Of a stretch of 64,000 bases of DNA, positions 7,727-16,704 are shown piece by piece (within the stretch, counting starts at the first letter, position 1; every line of letters starts with the position of its first letter). Origin of the DNA: Saccharomonospora sp. CUA-673 (lineage in GTDB: Bacteria; Actinomycetota; Actinomycetes; Mycobacteriales; Pseudonocardiaceae); assembly GCF_001942305.1 (NCBI RefSeq), contig NZ_MKKE01000077.1:1-64000 (forward strand). Reading direction: 5' to 3'. A program made the position numbers and the translations under genes. A model generated the notes under the pieces. It saw only the letters and a list, made by a program, of their open reading frames with translations, was not told the DNA's origin and ran no database searches.

Positions 7727-9537
7727 GCACGCCGCGTGAACACGGCGGCGAGTTGGTGCCGCCGACTCATGACGCAGAGTTGGTGCCGCACGAGCAAGGG
7801 CAGAACGTCGACCGGCCCCGGCCCCGACCCCGGCCCCGGCAACCGGTGATCCGGCGGGTGGCGGTCGAGTGCACGGGCTATGTGCTGCGCCGTGCACGGG
7901 AGTCGAAGCGTGCGGCTCGGTGGCGGCCGGTACTGGCTTATCGGTTGCGCAAGCTGCCGCGCGACGTGGGCAGGGTGCTGTGGTTCCTGGTGCGCGGTCA
8001 CGGCCGCTGGATCAGGAAGACCTGGACGTGGCTGACGCATGGTGACCTGCGGTCGGATGTGCGGGCCGCGCGGCTCGCGGGCGATCCGCAGGCTCGCAGG
8101 GAGGCGCAAGAGGCCATCCGTGCGGACGCCAAAGCACGGTGGGCGAAGCTCGGCATCGCCCTCCGGAGGTCAGCCGTCAGCACCGCTGCCGCGCTTGGTC
8201 TCCTGGCCGTGCTGGCGCTGGTGGAGATGCTGTTCGACCGGGCGGCCATGCCGCGTTGGCTGGTCACCGTTTACGAGGTCAGGGACTTCCTCGGTGCCGC
8301 GGTCCGGCTCGTAGTGCCGTGGCTGCTCACGCTCGGCCCGGTCGGATGGGTGGTCGCAGCGGTATGGGAGGGCCGGGACCGCACGCCCGGTGCTGGGTGG
8401 CTCACCCAGCCCGACCGGGAGGACGCGGACTCGTGGGTCGATGAGCGCATGATCTCCCGTGCACTGGCCCATCTTGGTGTCGCACCGCTGAACGCGTTCT
8501 TCAAGGACGGCGGGCAGCTCGTCTATCTGATCGCGCCGAGAAAGGACGGCGATGGCACGTTCGCCCGGGTGCGCCTGCCGCTCGGGGTGACGGCCGGGAT
8601 GGTGGCCGATCGCCGCGACACGCTGGCCGCCAACCTCGGGCGCGCTGCGCTGGAGACGTGGCCGACGAAGGCCGATGAGGACGGCGTGCTGGACCTCTGG
8701 GTCGCCGACAAGGGAAGTCTCGGTGGCGGTGCAGGTGACTGGCCGTTGCTCCATGAAGGGGTGGTGGACGCCTTCGAGGGCGTGCCATTCGGGCTCACTC
8801 AACGGGGCGTGATCATCAATGCGCCGCTGTTCGAAGCCAATTGGTTGATCGGCGGGCGTCCAGGGCAGGGCAAGACCTCGGCACTCCGGACGCTGACCTT
8901 GGGTGCGGCGCTTGATCCGACAACTGAGCTCTGGGTGTTCGTGATGGGTGAGAGCCCGGATTTCGAACCGTTGCGGCCTCGGCTGTCGCGCTACCGGATG
9001 GGTATGGACGACTCGGTGGCAGCCGATGCGGTTCAGGCGCTCAGCGACCTCGCCGAGGAAATGGAGCGTCGCGGCCGGACGTTGGGTTCGCAGCCGGGGC
9101 AGCCTCCGAAGGTGTCGCGCAAGCTGGCCGACCGGGCGGCGCTCGGGCTGCACCCACTGGTCCTGGCCATCGACGAGTGTCACGAGCTGTTCCAGCACAA
9201 GAAGTACGGCAAACAGGCGGAGGAACTGGCCGTCCGGTTGATCAAGCGTGGCCGCAAGTACGGAATCATCCTGCTGCTCGCCACCCAGTCACCGACGAAG
9301 GACAGCATCCCGAAGGAGGTCACCCGCAACGTCTCGTGCGGCGTTGCCTTCGCCGTCGCCGACCACATCGCCAACGACGGATTGCTCGGAGCGGGCAAGT
9401 ACCGCGCAGGTATCCGGGCGACGGAGCTGCGGATGAAGACCGATCGGGGCACGTGCGTCGCGGTCGGTGTCAGCGACGAGGCGTGGGAGTTGGTGCGTAC
9501 GTTCTACGTCCCTTCGAGGACGGCGTGGACGCCGTGA
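7723..9537 (+). CDS. FtsK/SpoIIIE-type DNA translocase (TraB-like, conjugative transfer)
   Basis: The 604-residue protein starts at 7723 (ATGA overlap). After a basic N-terminus there are membrane segments at about residues 150-170 and 190-215. The ATPase has Walker A GGRPGQGKTS at about residue 376 and Walker B LVLAIDECHELF at about 480, plus LLATQSPTKD. Such proteins move double-stranded DNA between mycelial cells in actinomycete integrative and conjugative elements. The C-terminal winged helix normally fused to FtsK is instead in the next, overlapping gene. It is the signature gene of the element. Confidence 0.88.
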   Translation: MSTPREHGGELVPPTHDAELVPHEQGQNVDRPRPRPRPRQPVIRRVAVECTGYVLRRARESKRAARWRPVLAYRLRKLPRDVGRVLWFLVRGHGRWIRKTWTWLTHGDLRSDVRAARLAGDPQARREAQEAIRADAKARWAKLGIALRRSAVSTAAALGLLAVLALVEMLFDRAAMPRWLVTVYEVRDFLGAAVRLVVPWLLTLGPVGWVVAAVWEGRDRTPGAGWLTQPDREDADSWVDERMISRALAHLGVAPLNAFFKDGGQLVYLIAPRKDGDGTFARVRLPLGVTAGMVADRRDTLAANLGRAALETWPTKADEDGVLDLWVADKGSLGGGAGDWPLLHEGVVDAFEGVPFGLTQRGVIINAPLFEANWLIGGRPGQGKTSALRTLTLGAALDPTTELWVFVMGESPDFEPLRPRLSRYRMGMDDSVAADAVQALSDLAEEMERRGRTLGSQPGQPPKVSRKLADRAALGLHPLVLAIDECHELFQHKKYGKQAEELAVRLIKRGRKYGIILLLATQSPTKDSIPKEVTRNVSCGVAFAVADHIANDGLLGAGKYRAGIRATELRMKTDRGTCVAVGVSDEAWELVRTFYVPSRTAWTP

Positions 9538-10088
9538 CACCGATCGTTGCCCGGTCGATGGAGCTCGTCGCAGAACGGGGCCGACCTGTCATCGTCGCGA
9601 ATGCCGATGAGGATGAGCCGGAGCCCGTTGACCACCTGGCCGACATCGCGCAGGTACTGGACGGAGAGGCCCGCGTTCGTACACAGACAGTGCTCGTCCG
9701 GCTGGCTGCGCTCAACCCGGCCGAGTACGACGGTTGGACGTTCAGCGACCTGTCCGCAGTCCTGTCGGAGGCAGGTGCGGAGCCGGTCAAGTCGCATGGG
9801 GTGAAGGTCGTTCGTGCCGACGCCGTCGCGGCTGCATTGGCGGCTCGAAGCGACGAACGATCCGGGGAAGCGGGCGGGGACAGCTCGGGGAGGCGGGGAG
9901 TTCTCCCCGCCCGTGTCCCCGCGCAAGGTCCCCCAATTGACCTGCGAGAACAGCACTCGGGGAGGAGGTTGCGGCCAGCTGTAGAAGCTGGTGAAACCCC
10001 CGACGAAGAGGCTGAGGAGAGGACGCGTCCCGACTCCCTCCCCGGCGAGGACTCCGTTCCTCGCGATCGAGGTCGCGATGGTCACTAG
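9534..10088 (+). CDS. Winged-helix partner of the FtsK-type translocase
   Basis: The 184-residue protein starts at the GTG at 9534, overlapping the translocase TGA. Residues 40-105 (QTVLVRLAALNPAEYDGW, then FSDLSAVLSEAG and KSHGVKVVRADAVAAAL) resemble the DNA-reading winged-helix domain at the C-terminus of actinomycete transfer proteins. The remainder is a low-complexity charged tail. The split from the ATPase by a 4-bp overlap suggests stoichiometric synthesis. It probably recognises the short repeats of the transfer locus. Confidence 0.6.
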   Translation: MTPIVARSMELVAERGRPVIVANADEDEPEPVDHLADIAQVLDGEARVRTQTVLVRLAALNPAEYDGWTFSDLSAVLSEAGAEPVKSHGVKVVRADAVAAALAARSDERSGEAGGDSSGRRGVLPARVPAQGPPIDLREQHSGRRLRPAVEAGETPDEEAEERTRPDSLPGEDSVPRDRGRDGH

Positions 10089-10287
10089 CCGACGTGCATC
10101 CGGTGAACACGGAGATGGTCGATCGGCCACCACGAGCACCGAGACGGCGCGCGAGTGGGGTCAGCGCATGGCGCAGCAGGCGCCGAACTGGAGTGAAGAG
10201 AAGTGGCAGAGAGTAGCGACGCTGCTCGGCGTCCGATTCACGCACGCAGGGAAGGGAAACGACGATGCTGCAGAGCGAGGAAGCTGA
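10078..10287 (+). CDS. Small hypothetical protein of the integrative element
   Basis: The 69-residue protein starts at the ATG at 10078, overlapping the previous gene by 11 bp. The core REWGQRMAQQAPNWSEEKW followed by a short V-A-T-L-L-G-V segment resembles small conserved proteins found beside transfer genes of actinobacterial integrative elements. The N-terminal 25 residues are Ser/Thr/Arg-rich. The function is unknown. Confidence 0.55.
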   Translation: MVTSRRASGEHGDGRSATTSTETAREWGQRMAQQAPNWSEEKWQRVATLLGVRFTHAGKGNDDAAERGS

Positions 10288-10420
10288 GCAGCACCGGTGG
10301 GTGCCAACTTCGCCTCGGAGGGCGCCCACGGTCTCGGGGTGGACTGGACGAGTCAAGGTTCGTTGGCCACGACGGAACTATCCAAGTGCAGACTACTGAA
10401 GCTCCTGTGCGCGAATCGTG

Positions 10421-10426
10421 TATGAT
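10421..10426 (+). promoter_or_regulatory. Probable -10 element for the cargo operon
   Basis: TATGAT followed by AATAAAG lies 57 bp before the GTG at 10483 in an otherwise GC-rich stretch. No clear -35 box is seen 17 bp upstream. Confidence 0.4.
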
Positions 10427-10482
10427 AATAAAGTCTTTGCATCCGACTCTGCGGCTTCGTACGTAGGTGCAGGAGGTTCGTC

Positions 10483-11187
10483 GTGATCCCAGCGTCCCCG
10501 GTCGAGGCTTTCGGCTCGCATGCCCAGCAGGTCAGAGGACTCGTCGTCGGGGCCGTTCACTCCTGTCACGCTCGGTTCGCGGAGGCGCATCAGGTGTCTG
10601 GGTCTCGGTACGCGATGGGATTCGGAAGTCAGTGGCGCGACCTCTTGGATGATGTCCAGGTGGCATTGAGGGGGCGCGGTTATCGGACGTACAAGCTACC
10701 CCCTGCTGGCTACAAGCTCCCCGTCGTGAACGACTGCCTCGTGTATGTGTGGCGTGTCCCGGATGCCGCGGACGTGGCCACCTCGTTCGCGTCAAGCCTG
10801 ACGCGGGTGAACGGATTCTCTGCTCCGTTGCTCGACCCGACGCTCTTCGAGCCGGGATTCGACGTCGAACCGGAGAGTGGGTCGACGGCCAGCTCGACCG
10901 GGGAGGCTGATCTCCGACGCGTGGTCCAAGCGTCCGCCGACGTCATGCCACTGGTGCTCGTCCTGGTCGAGTCGTCGCCGCGTCAGTTGCAGTCGATCAA
11001 GTGGGCTGTGGCTGAGCTGGACGAAGGGTCGGGCGAGGTTAGGTTGCACGGGGAGGAGTCAATCTGGGCAGCCTCTGAGAGCAACGCCGTCGGCGGCGCG
11101 GTCGATGTCGAGTCCTTCGATAGTGGCGCGCCGGACGGCCCCGTGATCGAGCCGCATGGGCAGGAGGGCATGGAGCCGGATGCGTGA
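10483..11187 (+). CDS. Unknown protein coupled to the XRE-ImmA gene
   Basis: The 234-residue protein starts at the GTG at 10483 with CAGGAGG nine bases upstream. A basic N-terminal domain (residues 1-115; YKLPPAGYKLPVVNDCLVY, then VWRVPDAADVATSF) is followed by a Ser/Glu linker and a second segment (VMPLVLVLVESSPRQLQSI) that looks like a beta-strand-rich core. No signal peptide or membrane helix is seen. It overlaps the XRE-ImmA gene by 8 bp, the arrangement seen in toxin-antitoxin and regulator-target pairs. I do not recognise the family; a toxin or a target of ImmA cleavage are the leading ideas. Confidence 0.65.
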   Translation: MIPASPVEAFGSHAQQVRGLVVGAVHSCHARFAEAHQVSGSRYAMGFGSQWRDLLDDVQVALRGRGYRTYKLPPAGYKLPVVNDCLVYVWRVPDAADVATSFASSLTRVNGFSAPLLDPTLFEPGFDVEPESGSTASSTGEADLRRVVQASADVMPLVLVLVESSPRQLQSIKWAVAELDEGSGEVRLHGEESIWAASESNAVGGAVDVESFDSGAPDGPVIEPHGQEGMEPDA

Positions 11188-12301
11188 CGACACTCTTGGG
11201 CTGTTCGACCTGCCTGGATCCGGTCAGGCGCATGGCCGCTTCGAGTCCGCCCGTCTTACTCAGGCGCGTGTTCGGCACGGGATGAGCAAGACTGAATTGG
11301 CCTCAGCGGTTGGAGTGTCCGCTGCTGCGATTGGCCAATACGAAGCTGGTGTCAACTCACCGCGCGCTGACGTGCTTGACCGGCTAGCGAAGGCATTAGG
11401 TGTGAAGCCGGGGTTTTTCAGTGTCGGCCGTCCACTTGCGCGCATCGACACGGTGCACGCGCACTTTCGCAGTCTGCGGTCGGCTCGGGTGAGTGACCGG
11501 CAGAAGGCGTTGGCGACTGCGACCTTGCTGTGGGAGCTGACGTTCGCACTTGAACGGCACGTGCGGCTACCCCATGCGGATCTGCCCACTGTGCCTGAGG
11601 GTTCCTCCCCGTCGGAGGCTGCAGCGCTCCTGCGCACGCACTGGGGCTTGCCGCCAGGGCCCGTTAAGCACCTGGTTGCCACCGCGGAGTCGCACGGCAT
11701 CGTGGTTGCTGTGCGGCCACGCGAGGAGATTGATGCGGTCGATGCCTTTTGCACCGTCATCGTGGATCGGCCTATCGTTGTGACGACGCCCCGCCGCAGC
11801 GAGAACGTCTTTCGGCACCGGTTCTCCATCGCGCACGAGATTGGGCATTTGCTGCTGCATGCCGACTCCGGCGAACACGGTGTCGCCGTCGAGAGGGAGG
11901 CCGATGAGTTCGCCGCAGCGTTCCTGACACCTGCGGCATCGATGGATGCTGCGCTCCCGCAACGGCTCGATCTTGCAGCCCTTGACCGACTGGGTAGGAC
12001 GTGGGGCGTTTCGCCTAGCTCGCTCGTCCGTCGAATGGTCGAGCGGGGCCGTACGACCGAGTCATCGGCTCGCCGGGCGTACCAGCGGCTCGCGGGGGTC
12101 TACGACCCTGCCGCTGACCCGACTAGCGCTTACCCGGGCGAGGTGCCGACTCTCCTGAAGAAGGCCGCTGAGCTGGCTGCAGAGCATGGCGCCGGAACGT
12201 CGATCTTGGCAGATTCCCTCAAGATCACTCCGCATCAGGTGCGCGACTTGCTCGGCGAGGTCGATCAACGTCCGGTGCTGCGCCTAGTCGGCGGTGGGTG
12301 A
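11180..12301 (+). CDS. XRE-HTH / ImmA-IrrE metallopeptidase fusion
   Basis: The 373-residue protein starts at the ATG at 11180. Residues 20-75 form an XRE domain (LTQARVRHGMSKTELASAVG, ending NSPRADVLDRLAKALGV). Residues 180-260 form the ImmA/IrrE peptidase with HEIGHLLLH at about 219 and the third-ligand segment EREADEFAAAFLTP. The C-terminal 90 residues are helical. XRE-ImmA proteins act as stress- or damage-sensing regulators that cleave a repressor, or as antitoxins. The close overlap with the unknown gene upstream suggests that gene is its partner. Confidence 0.85.
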   Translation: MRDDTLGLFDLPGSGQAHGRFESARLTQARVRHGMSKTELASAVGVSAAAIGQYEAGVNSPRADVLDRLAKALGVKPGFFSVGRPLARIDTVHAHFRSLRSARVSDRQKALATATLLWELTFALERHVRLPHADLPTVPEGSSPSEAAALLRTHWGLPPGPVKHLVATAESHGIVVAVRPREEIDAVDAFCTVIVDRPIVVTTPRRSENVFRHRFSIAHEIGHLLLHADSGEHGVAVEREADEFAAAFLTPAASMDAALPQRLDLAALDRLGRTWGVSPSSLVRRMVERGRTTESSARRAYQRLAGVYDPAADPTSAYPGEVPTLLKKAAELAAEHGAGTSILADSLKITPHQVRDLLGEVDQRPVLRLVGGG

Positions 12302-12380
12302 CCGGGGAAATTGCCAGGTTGGGCGGGATGAAGAATCTTGTAATGTACTTTCCATTCGGTAGAAAAAGGATACCGCTTTA

Positions 12381-13274
12381 ATGGCATACCCGACCCTTGC
12401 GCTGCATGTACTCATCTCCGCTCCCGGGGATATTCCAGCCGAGGACTTGTCCACGGTCAGGAAAACGATCAGCCAATGGAATTTATCGTTCGGTCGAGTC
12501 GTGGGGCTGACGGCTCTACCGGTCTCGTGGACCGAGCACGCCGTTGTGGAGTTCGGTGACCGGCCACAGGCTATCCTCAACGAGCAGATTGTTGACGAGG
12601 CCGACCTGGCGATCGCGTTGTTCTATGACCGCTTGGGGACACCGACGGGTCAGGCCGAATCTGGCACCGCCGAGGAGGTCAAGGTCCTCGCTGAGGCGGG
12701 GAAGCCTGTCTCCGTCCTCGTGAATACCGGCCCCCGTGCGCCGCTAAGTGGGTCCGCTTTGGAAGAGCGGCAGCGCCTCACGGAGTATTTGGCGGAGCTG
12801 CGCAAGAAGGCGCTTGTTTTTGACTATGCGCAAGTAGGGGACCTCGTCGGCCACTTGAATAACTTCCTCAGTCGCGCTACCGGAAGGTTCCAGCAGGTTG
12901 CCGAGGAGGCGAAGAAGGAGCAGTTCGGCGGGATGGACCCTTCGGACGGTGTATGGCCGCGGGCGGAAGTAAGCGAGAGCCAGCGGGCCGACAGTAAGGG
13001 GCGTATGAAGCCCCGCAGGAAGTGGTCACTGGTGCTCCATAACACTTCAAGTGGGCCTGCCTCGGACGTCGATTTCGCTTTCGAGGGGGTGAAGGAGGGC
13101 GAACTCTTCGAAGTGAGTCGCGAGGACGGTCCACTTGGAACGATCCCTCCGGGCCAGGAGGCACGGTTCCCGCTCCTGCTGGCAGCCGGTTCACCCAAAG
13201 CTGTTGATTGCGTGGTGACTTGGACCGACGTCACTGGCGCCGTTCGTCAGACGAGGGCGACCGTTCGCACCTGA
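12381..13274 (+). CDS. DUF4062-like effector with C-terminal beta-sandwich
   Basis: The 297-residue protein starts at the ATG at 12381. Residues 7-110 match the DUF4062 pattern, a Rossmann-like relative of TIR domains: LHVLISAPGDIPAEDLSTVR at the N-terminus, VDEADLAIALFYDRLGTPTG and ESGTAEEVKVLAEAGKPV. A helical linker follows. Residues 205-297 (WSLVLHNTSSGPASDVDFAF, LGTIPPGQEARFPLLLAAG) look like an immunoglobulin-type sandwich. DUF4062 domains occur in bacterial NTPase-based defence proteins, but here no NTPase follows. It is 79 bp after the XRE-ImmA gene and is probably co-acquired cargo. Confidence 0.7.
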   Translation: MAYPTLALHVLISAPGDIPAEDLSTVRKTISQWNLSFGRVVGLTALPVSWTEHAVVEFGDRPQAILNEQIVDEADLAIALFYDRLGTPTGQAESGTAEEVKVLAEAGKPVSVLVNTGPRAPLSGSALEERQRLTEYLAELRKKALVFDYAQVGDLVGHLNNFLSRATGRFQQVAEEAKKEQFGGMDPSDGVWPRAEVSESQRADSKGRMKPRRKWSLVLHNTSSGPASDVDFAFEGVKEGELFEVSREDGPLGTIPPGQEARFPLLLAAGSPKAVDCVVTWTDVTGAVRQTRATVRT

Positions 13275-13407
13275 CCCGGTGCTCCATGGTGGCATCTACG
13301 GGTTTTTCGATGCCTCGGACCACGTTGGGCTAGGCTGCAGGTCGTGCCTGGTGGGGTGCTATGCAGGCGGTCCGAGTAAGCGTGCCATCGAGACCTGAGT
13401 CCGCTGG

Positions 13408-14924
13408 TTACCCCTCGCGCCAGACGGGCACCAGGAGATCAGGGTTGAAGTTGCCCCGGCTGCCGTTGCCTTTGCCGACCGGTAGGACGACCACGGCATG
13501 TAAGGCTTCGCGCACGTAGGCACGCTTCTGCGAGATATCCAGACCGCCGTCCTCCGGTGGTGTGTGCCAGCGTCGGCGGATGTCGGTGGTATCCGTGGCC
13601 GCACGTTCGGCGACGGCAGCGTGCCGTGCTCGTTCGTTGCGCAAGCTGGTGCGTTGCTGCTCGAGGTCGCGGACGTTGGTGAAGAAGAAGTCGTCCGTGA
13701 TCTGGTCGCTCTTCCACTGTTCGGTGAGGGTCGTGAGCTTGCCTTCGATGCGTTCGAGCTCCGCTTCCTTCGGCCACGGCCCAGCGGCCTTCGCCACTGC
13801 CTGGCGCTGTTCCAGCTTGGCCAGGACCAGCTCGGTGATGTACTCGTCGACCTTGTCGCCGCGCCGGCCGAGACCACCGCAGCCGCCTCGCCCTTTGGTG
13901 GTGCAGGCATAGATGTGCTGCTCGCAGTCCCGTTGCCGGGTGACCCTGAGCTGGGCATTGCAGACCGTGCCGTCGGGTTTGGTCTTGCCGCACCGCAGGA
14001 TGCCGCTGAGCAGGTGACGGTGCTCGCGGTGGTCCACAGGCAGCGTTTCAGCAGGCTTTCCGTCCCGGCCGACACGGTGGCCGGCGCGGGCGCGGAAGAG
14101 GGTGTCGACCGCAAGCCACTGCTCGGGCGTCACGATCGCTTCCCACGCTCCGACGACGGGCTCGCCGTGGTCGTCGTGAACGAGTTGGTTACCGATGCGC
14201 CGGTAGCCGCACAGCCGTGGGTTCTGGAGCAGGCGCTTCAGTGAGCTTGTGGTCCAGTCGCGCCCCGTGGAGGTCTTGACGCCGATGCTCTGCCAATCGC
14301 GGACGATCGAGTTGAGCGACCTGCCCGCGATGAACTCCTCGACAGCGTCGGCCAGGAGCTTCGCCTCGGTCGGCTCCCGCGTCATGCGGTCCTCTTTCCA
14401 GCCGAACGTTCGGCGACCTCCGGGAGGCTTGCCGTCCTCTGCCCGGTCACGGTGCCATTGCTGCATCCGGCGGCGTGTCTTGCGCGCTTCAATCTTGGAG
14501 AACACGACCCCCACGAGCCCCATGCCCTCGACGGTCTCGCTGTAGAGGTCCTTCTCGCCGTGCTCATCTGCGAAAACACGTCCTGGACTCTCGGTGAGTG
14601 CTTCGACAAAGCTCTCGTAGTCGGCGGCGCGGCGCGCCAGGCGGTCATCGTTCAGGAGACGACACCCTCGAAGCGGGTGCCGTCGCCAAGCATTCCGGTA
14701 GGCAGGCCGACGACGATCTCCTGGAAGCCCTCGCGACGGGTGTTCGCCTTACTCGCGCTGATGTCGTTGTCGGTGATCTCCTTGACGACTTGCCAGCCGA
14801 GGCGTTCGGCAGTACGCCGGTTGGTGCGGTGCTGGTTCCGCACGCCGTGCGCGTCGTCCTCCGTGTCGTCGCTGATGCGCGCGTACGAGACGACCGGCCG
14901 AGGGCTGGTAAAGTTACTGCCCAT
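13408..14924 (-). CDS. Large serine recombinase (integrase), single-base frameshift near 14652
   Basis: The N-terminal part starts at the ATG at 14924 ([18 protein letters not shown]; nucleophile Ser18) and runs [18 protein letters not shown] to EGVVS-stop at 14652. The next frame continues exactly where a resolvase should: [19 protein letters not shown], then [11 protein letters not shown], a recombinase domain, a zinc ribbon ([21 protein letters not shown]) and a coiled coil. TCC-TGA-ACG in place of TCC-TGG-AAC implies one lost G, giving about 505 residues. This is the integrase of the element. Because similar one-base losses affect other genes in this window, it may be intact in the cell. 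Confidence 0.85.
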
Positions 14925-15030
14925 GTCAGCAAACTACCACCAGCAGTACCTCTACAAGGTGCCGAACGGGTATTGCGGTTTGGGCGGCACCGGGGTCTCG
15001 TGCCCGGTGGGCCTGGGTGTCGGCGAGTAG
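14923..15030 (+). CDS. 35-residue ORF with Gly-rich tail, coupled to the next gene
   Basis: The ATG at 14923 overlaps the integrase start codon on the other strand by two bases. The product ends [15 protein letters not shown], and its TAG overlaps the GTG of the next gene (TAGTG). A similar tail is encoded at 16988-17032 and 17804-17839 with mostly synonymous or conservative differences, which argues for protein-level constraint. It could be a leader peptide, or the 3' end of a gene duplicated by integration. Confidence 0.45.
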   Translation: MSANYHQQYLYKVPNGYCGLGGTGVSCPVGLGVGE

Positions 15031-15524
15031 TGACCGGCGGCTGGGCCGATTACGCGCTGGTCGACGTCTCGGATGCGCGCGGAGTGGCGGCCGATCCTGG
15101 CCCGGTCACGCTCGAGCATGCTGGTCGTGAGTTTCGGCGGGTCGGCGACACCGGCTGGTACATGACTGTGTGTTGGTGGGCGGGTCCTGGGCATGTGGTG
15201 CGGGTTCGGGACGAGCCGCAGTGGCACACCGTGCGCATCCAGGTATCTCGTGGCGACGTGAGCGGCAGTGGGCACGCGTTGCGTACCGAGGCTGATCAGG
15301 ATCTGATCGAGGAAGACGTGAACGGTTTCCTCGCCGAGGCGGGCATCCCGGCTCGGCCGCGCGGATATGTCTGGTTCCTCGCATCGCCCCCGGTCGGTTC
15401 GTGGGCGAGCTTGTGGCGCGTGATCGCGGACAACGAACGGGCGATCCCGTTTCGTGCGCCTGCCGCCGGTGAGACGTCCGTGGCCATCGAGTCTGCCGTG
15501 CGCCGGTTGTACAACGTGGGCTGA
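15030..15524 (+). CDS. Hypothetical protein next to the integrase
   Basis: The 164-residue protein starts at the GTG at 15030, which overlaps the preceding TAG. It is Trp-rich (GGWADYALVDVSDARG; GWYMTVCWWAGPGHVVRV; GYVWFLASPPVGSWASLWRV) with no signal peptide or clear membrane helix. I do not recognise the family. It lies between the integrase and the thermonuclease and is divergent from both, so it may belong to the element's accessory load or to the integration target. Confidence 0.55.
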   Translation: MTGGWADYALVDVSDARGVAADPGPVTLEHAGREFRRVGDTGWYMTVCWWAGPGHVVRVRDEPQWHTVRIQVSRGDVSGSGHALRTEADQDLIEEDVNGFLAEAGIPARPRGYVWFLASPPVGSWASLWRVIADNERAIPFRAPAAGETSVAIESAVRRLYNVG

Positions 15525-15694
15525 GCGGTGTTCGAACGGCCACTGGTGCGCCTGTTGAGGACAGTGTTGTCACCAGCGAGGGTGCGGCTACCCGCGGATG
15601 GCGTCTGGCCGTCAGCGACTAGCGGTTACTTCCTACGTTTTGAACAAGGTCACCGTCGTCCGCGTGGCACGTCGCCGCGAGGTCGACCGCAACA

Positions 15695-16704
15695 TCAGCT
15701 TTCGCAGCCGATGCCGTCGCCGTTGCCGTCGAAGCCGTGCGGGTCACCTTCTTGGACGCGGAAGTTGCGCTCGGAGATGTCGGAGCAGTCGAGGTCGGGC
15801 GGGTACGGGTAGCTGACGCCTGCAGGCTCGGGCGCGGCGGTGGTTCGGGCGCTGGCTCGGGTTGTGATTCCGCTTTGCGGGTCGGAGGTGCCTGCGGTTG
15901 GGGAGTGGGTGTGTGCTTGCGGGCACCGAAGTGGGAACACTCGCCCCAGAGGCCGATGCTGCTGGCGCGAGCTTGTTGGGCGGCGGCGTTGATCGCGTCC
16001 CAATGCCGGTCGTTGGGCTGGTGGAGCGTGGCGTCCGCGAAACCGCCTGCGACGAGCTCGTGGTTGACGAACTTGCCGTCGTCGTTCCACAGGTACAGAA
16101 GGTAGCGTCCGTGCCGATCGCGTAATTCCGCGTCCCGTTGCACCCATACCGTGCTGTCCACTGGGGCGAGGCGGCGTAGCTGCGCGGTCGCCTCGGCGCC
16201 GAAACATTGCTCGGGCTCGCTCGGGTGCACGGTTTCCGGTGTGTCGATCTCCAGGAGTCGTACGTCTACCTGAGCGGTGCTGTGCAATGCCGAGCCCGCC
16301 GCCACGGCAGCCAATTCGAGCGTGTCGCCGTCGATGATGCGCTTGACGCGCGCACGTTGTGCCTGATCGGGGACGCCGCGGGGCGGGGAGGCATGTGCCT
16401 TGGCCGTTGTTGCGGCTGCAGTGGTCGGTTCGCTGGTTGCCGGACGCGGGGTCGACGTGGCTGCGGTCTGCCTGTCGGCGGCCGCGTGGTGCGAGTTGCC
16501 GGTCTCAGGTGGGGGTGGAGTCATCGACACGAGAACGATGAACACCACAACCCACGCACCTACGGTCAGCCAAGCAGCACGACGAGGCATGGCGCGAGAC
16601 GCGTAGAAGCGGCGGACCGGACTGCGCCTGAACAGTGCCATGATCAGTACGACCAGTGTGGCGAGAATGAAAAGGCCGCCGACCGCGGGGGAAATCATCG
16701 TCAA
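15695..16704 (-). CDS. Membrane-anchored thermonuclease (SNase) with excalibur domain, linker frameshift
   Basis: From the ATG at 16704 there are two membrane segments (residues 8-25 and 42-62) and a Thr/Ala/Pro linker. A staphylococcal-nuclease domain follows (VKRIIDGDTLEL; VDVRLLEIDTPET; ELRDRHGRYLLYLW; ANAAAQQARA-type helix; IGLWGEC). It is followed, in the adjacent frame, by an excalibur calcium-binding domain (LDCSDI, DGNGDGIGCES) ending at 15695. The two are joined through a Pro-rich linker near 15830-15850 if one C is restored; otherwise translation runs on to 15619 as nonsense. It should act outside the membrane on DNA or RNA. Confidence 0.8.
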
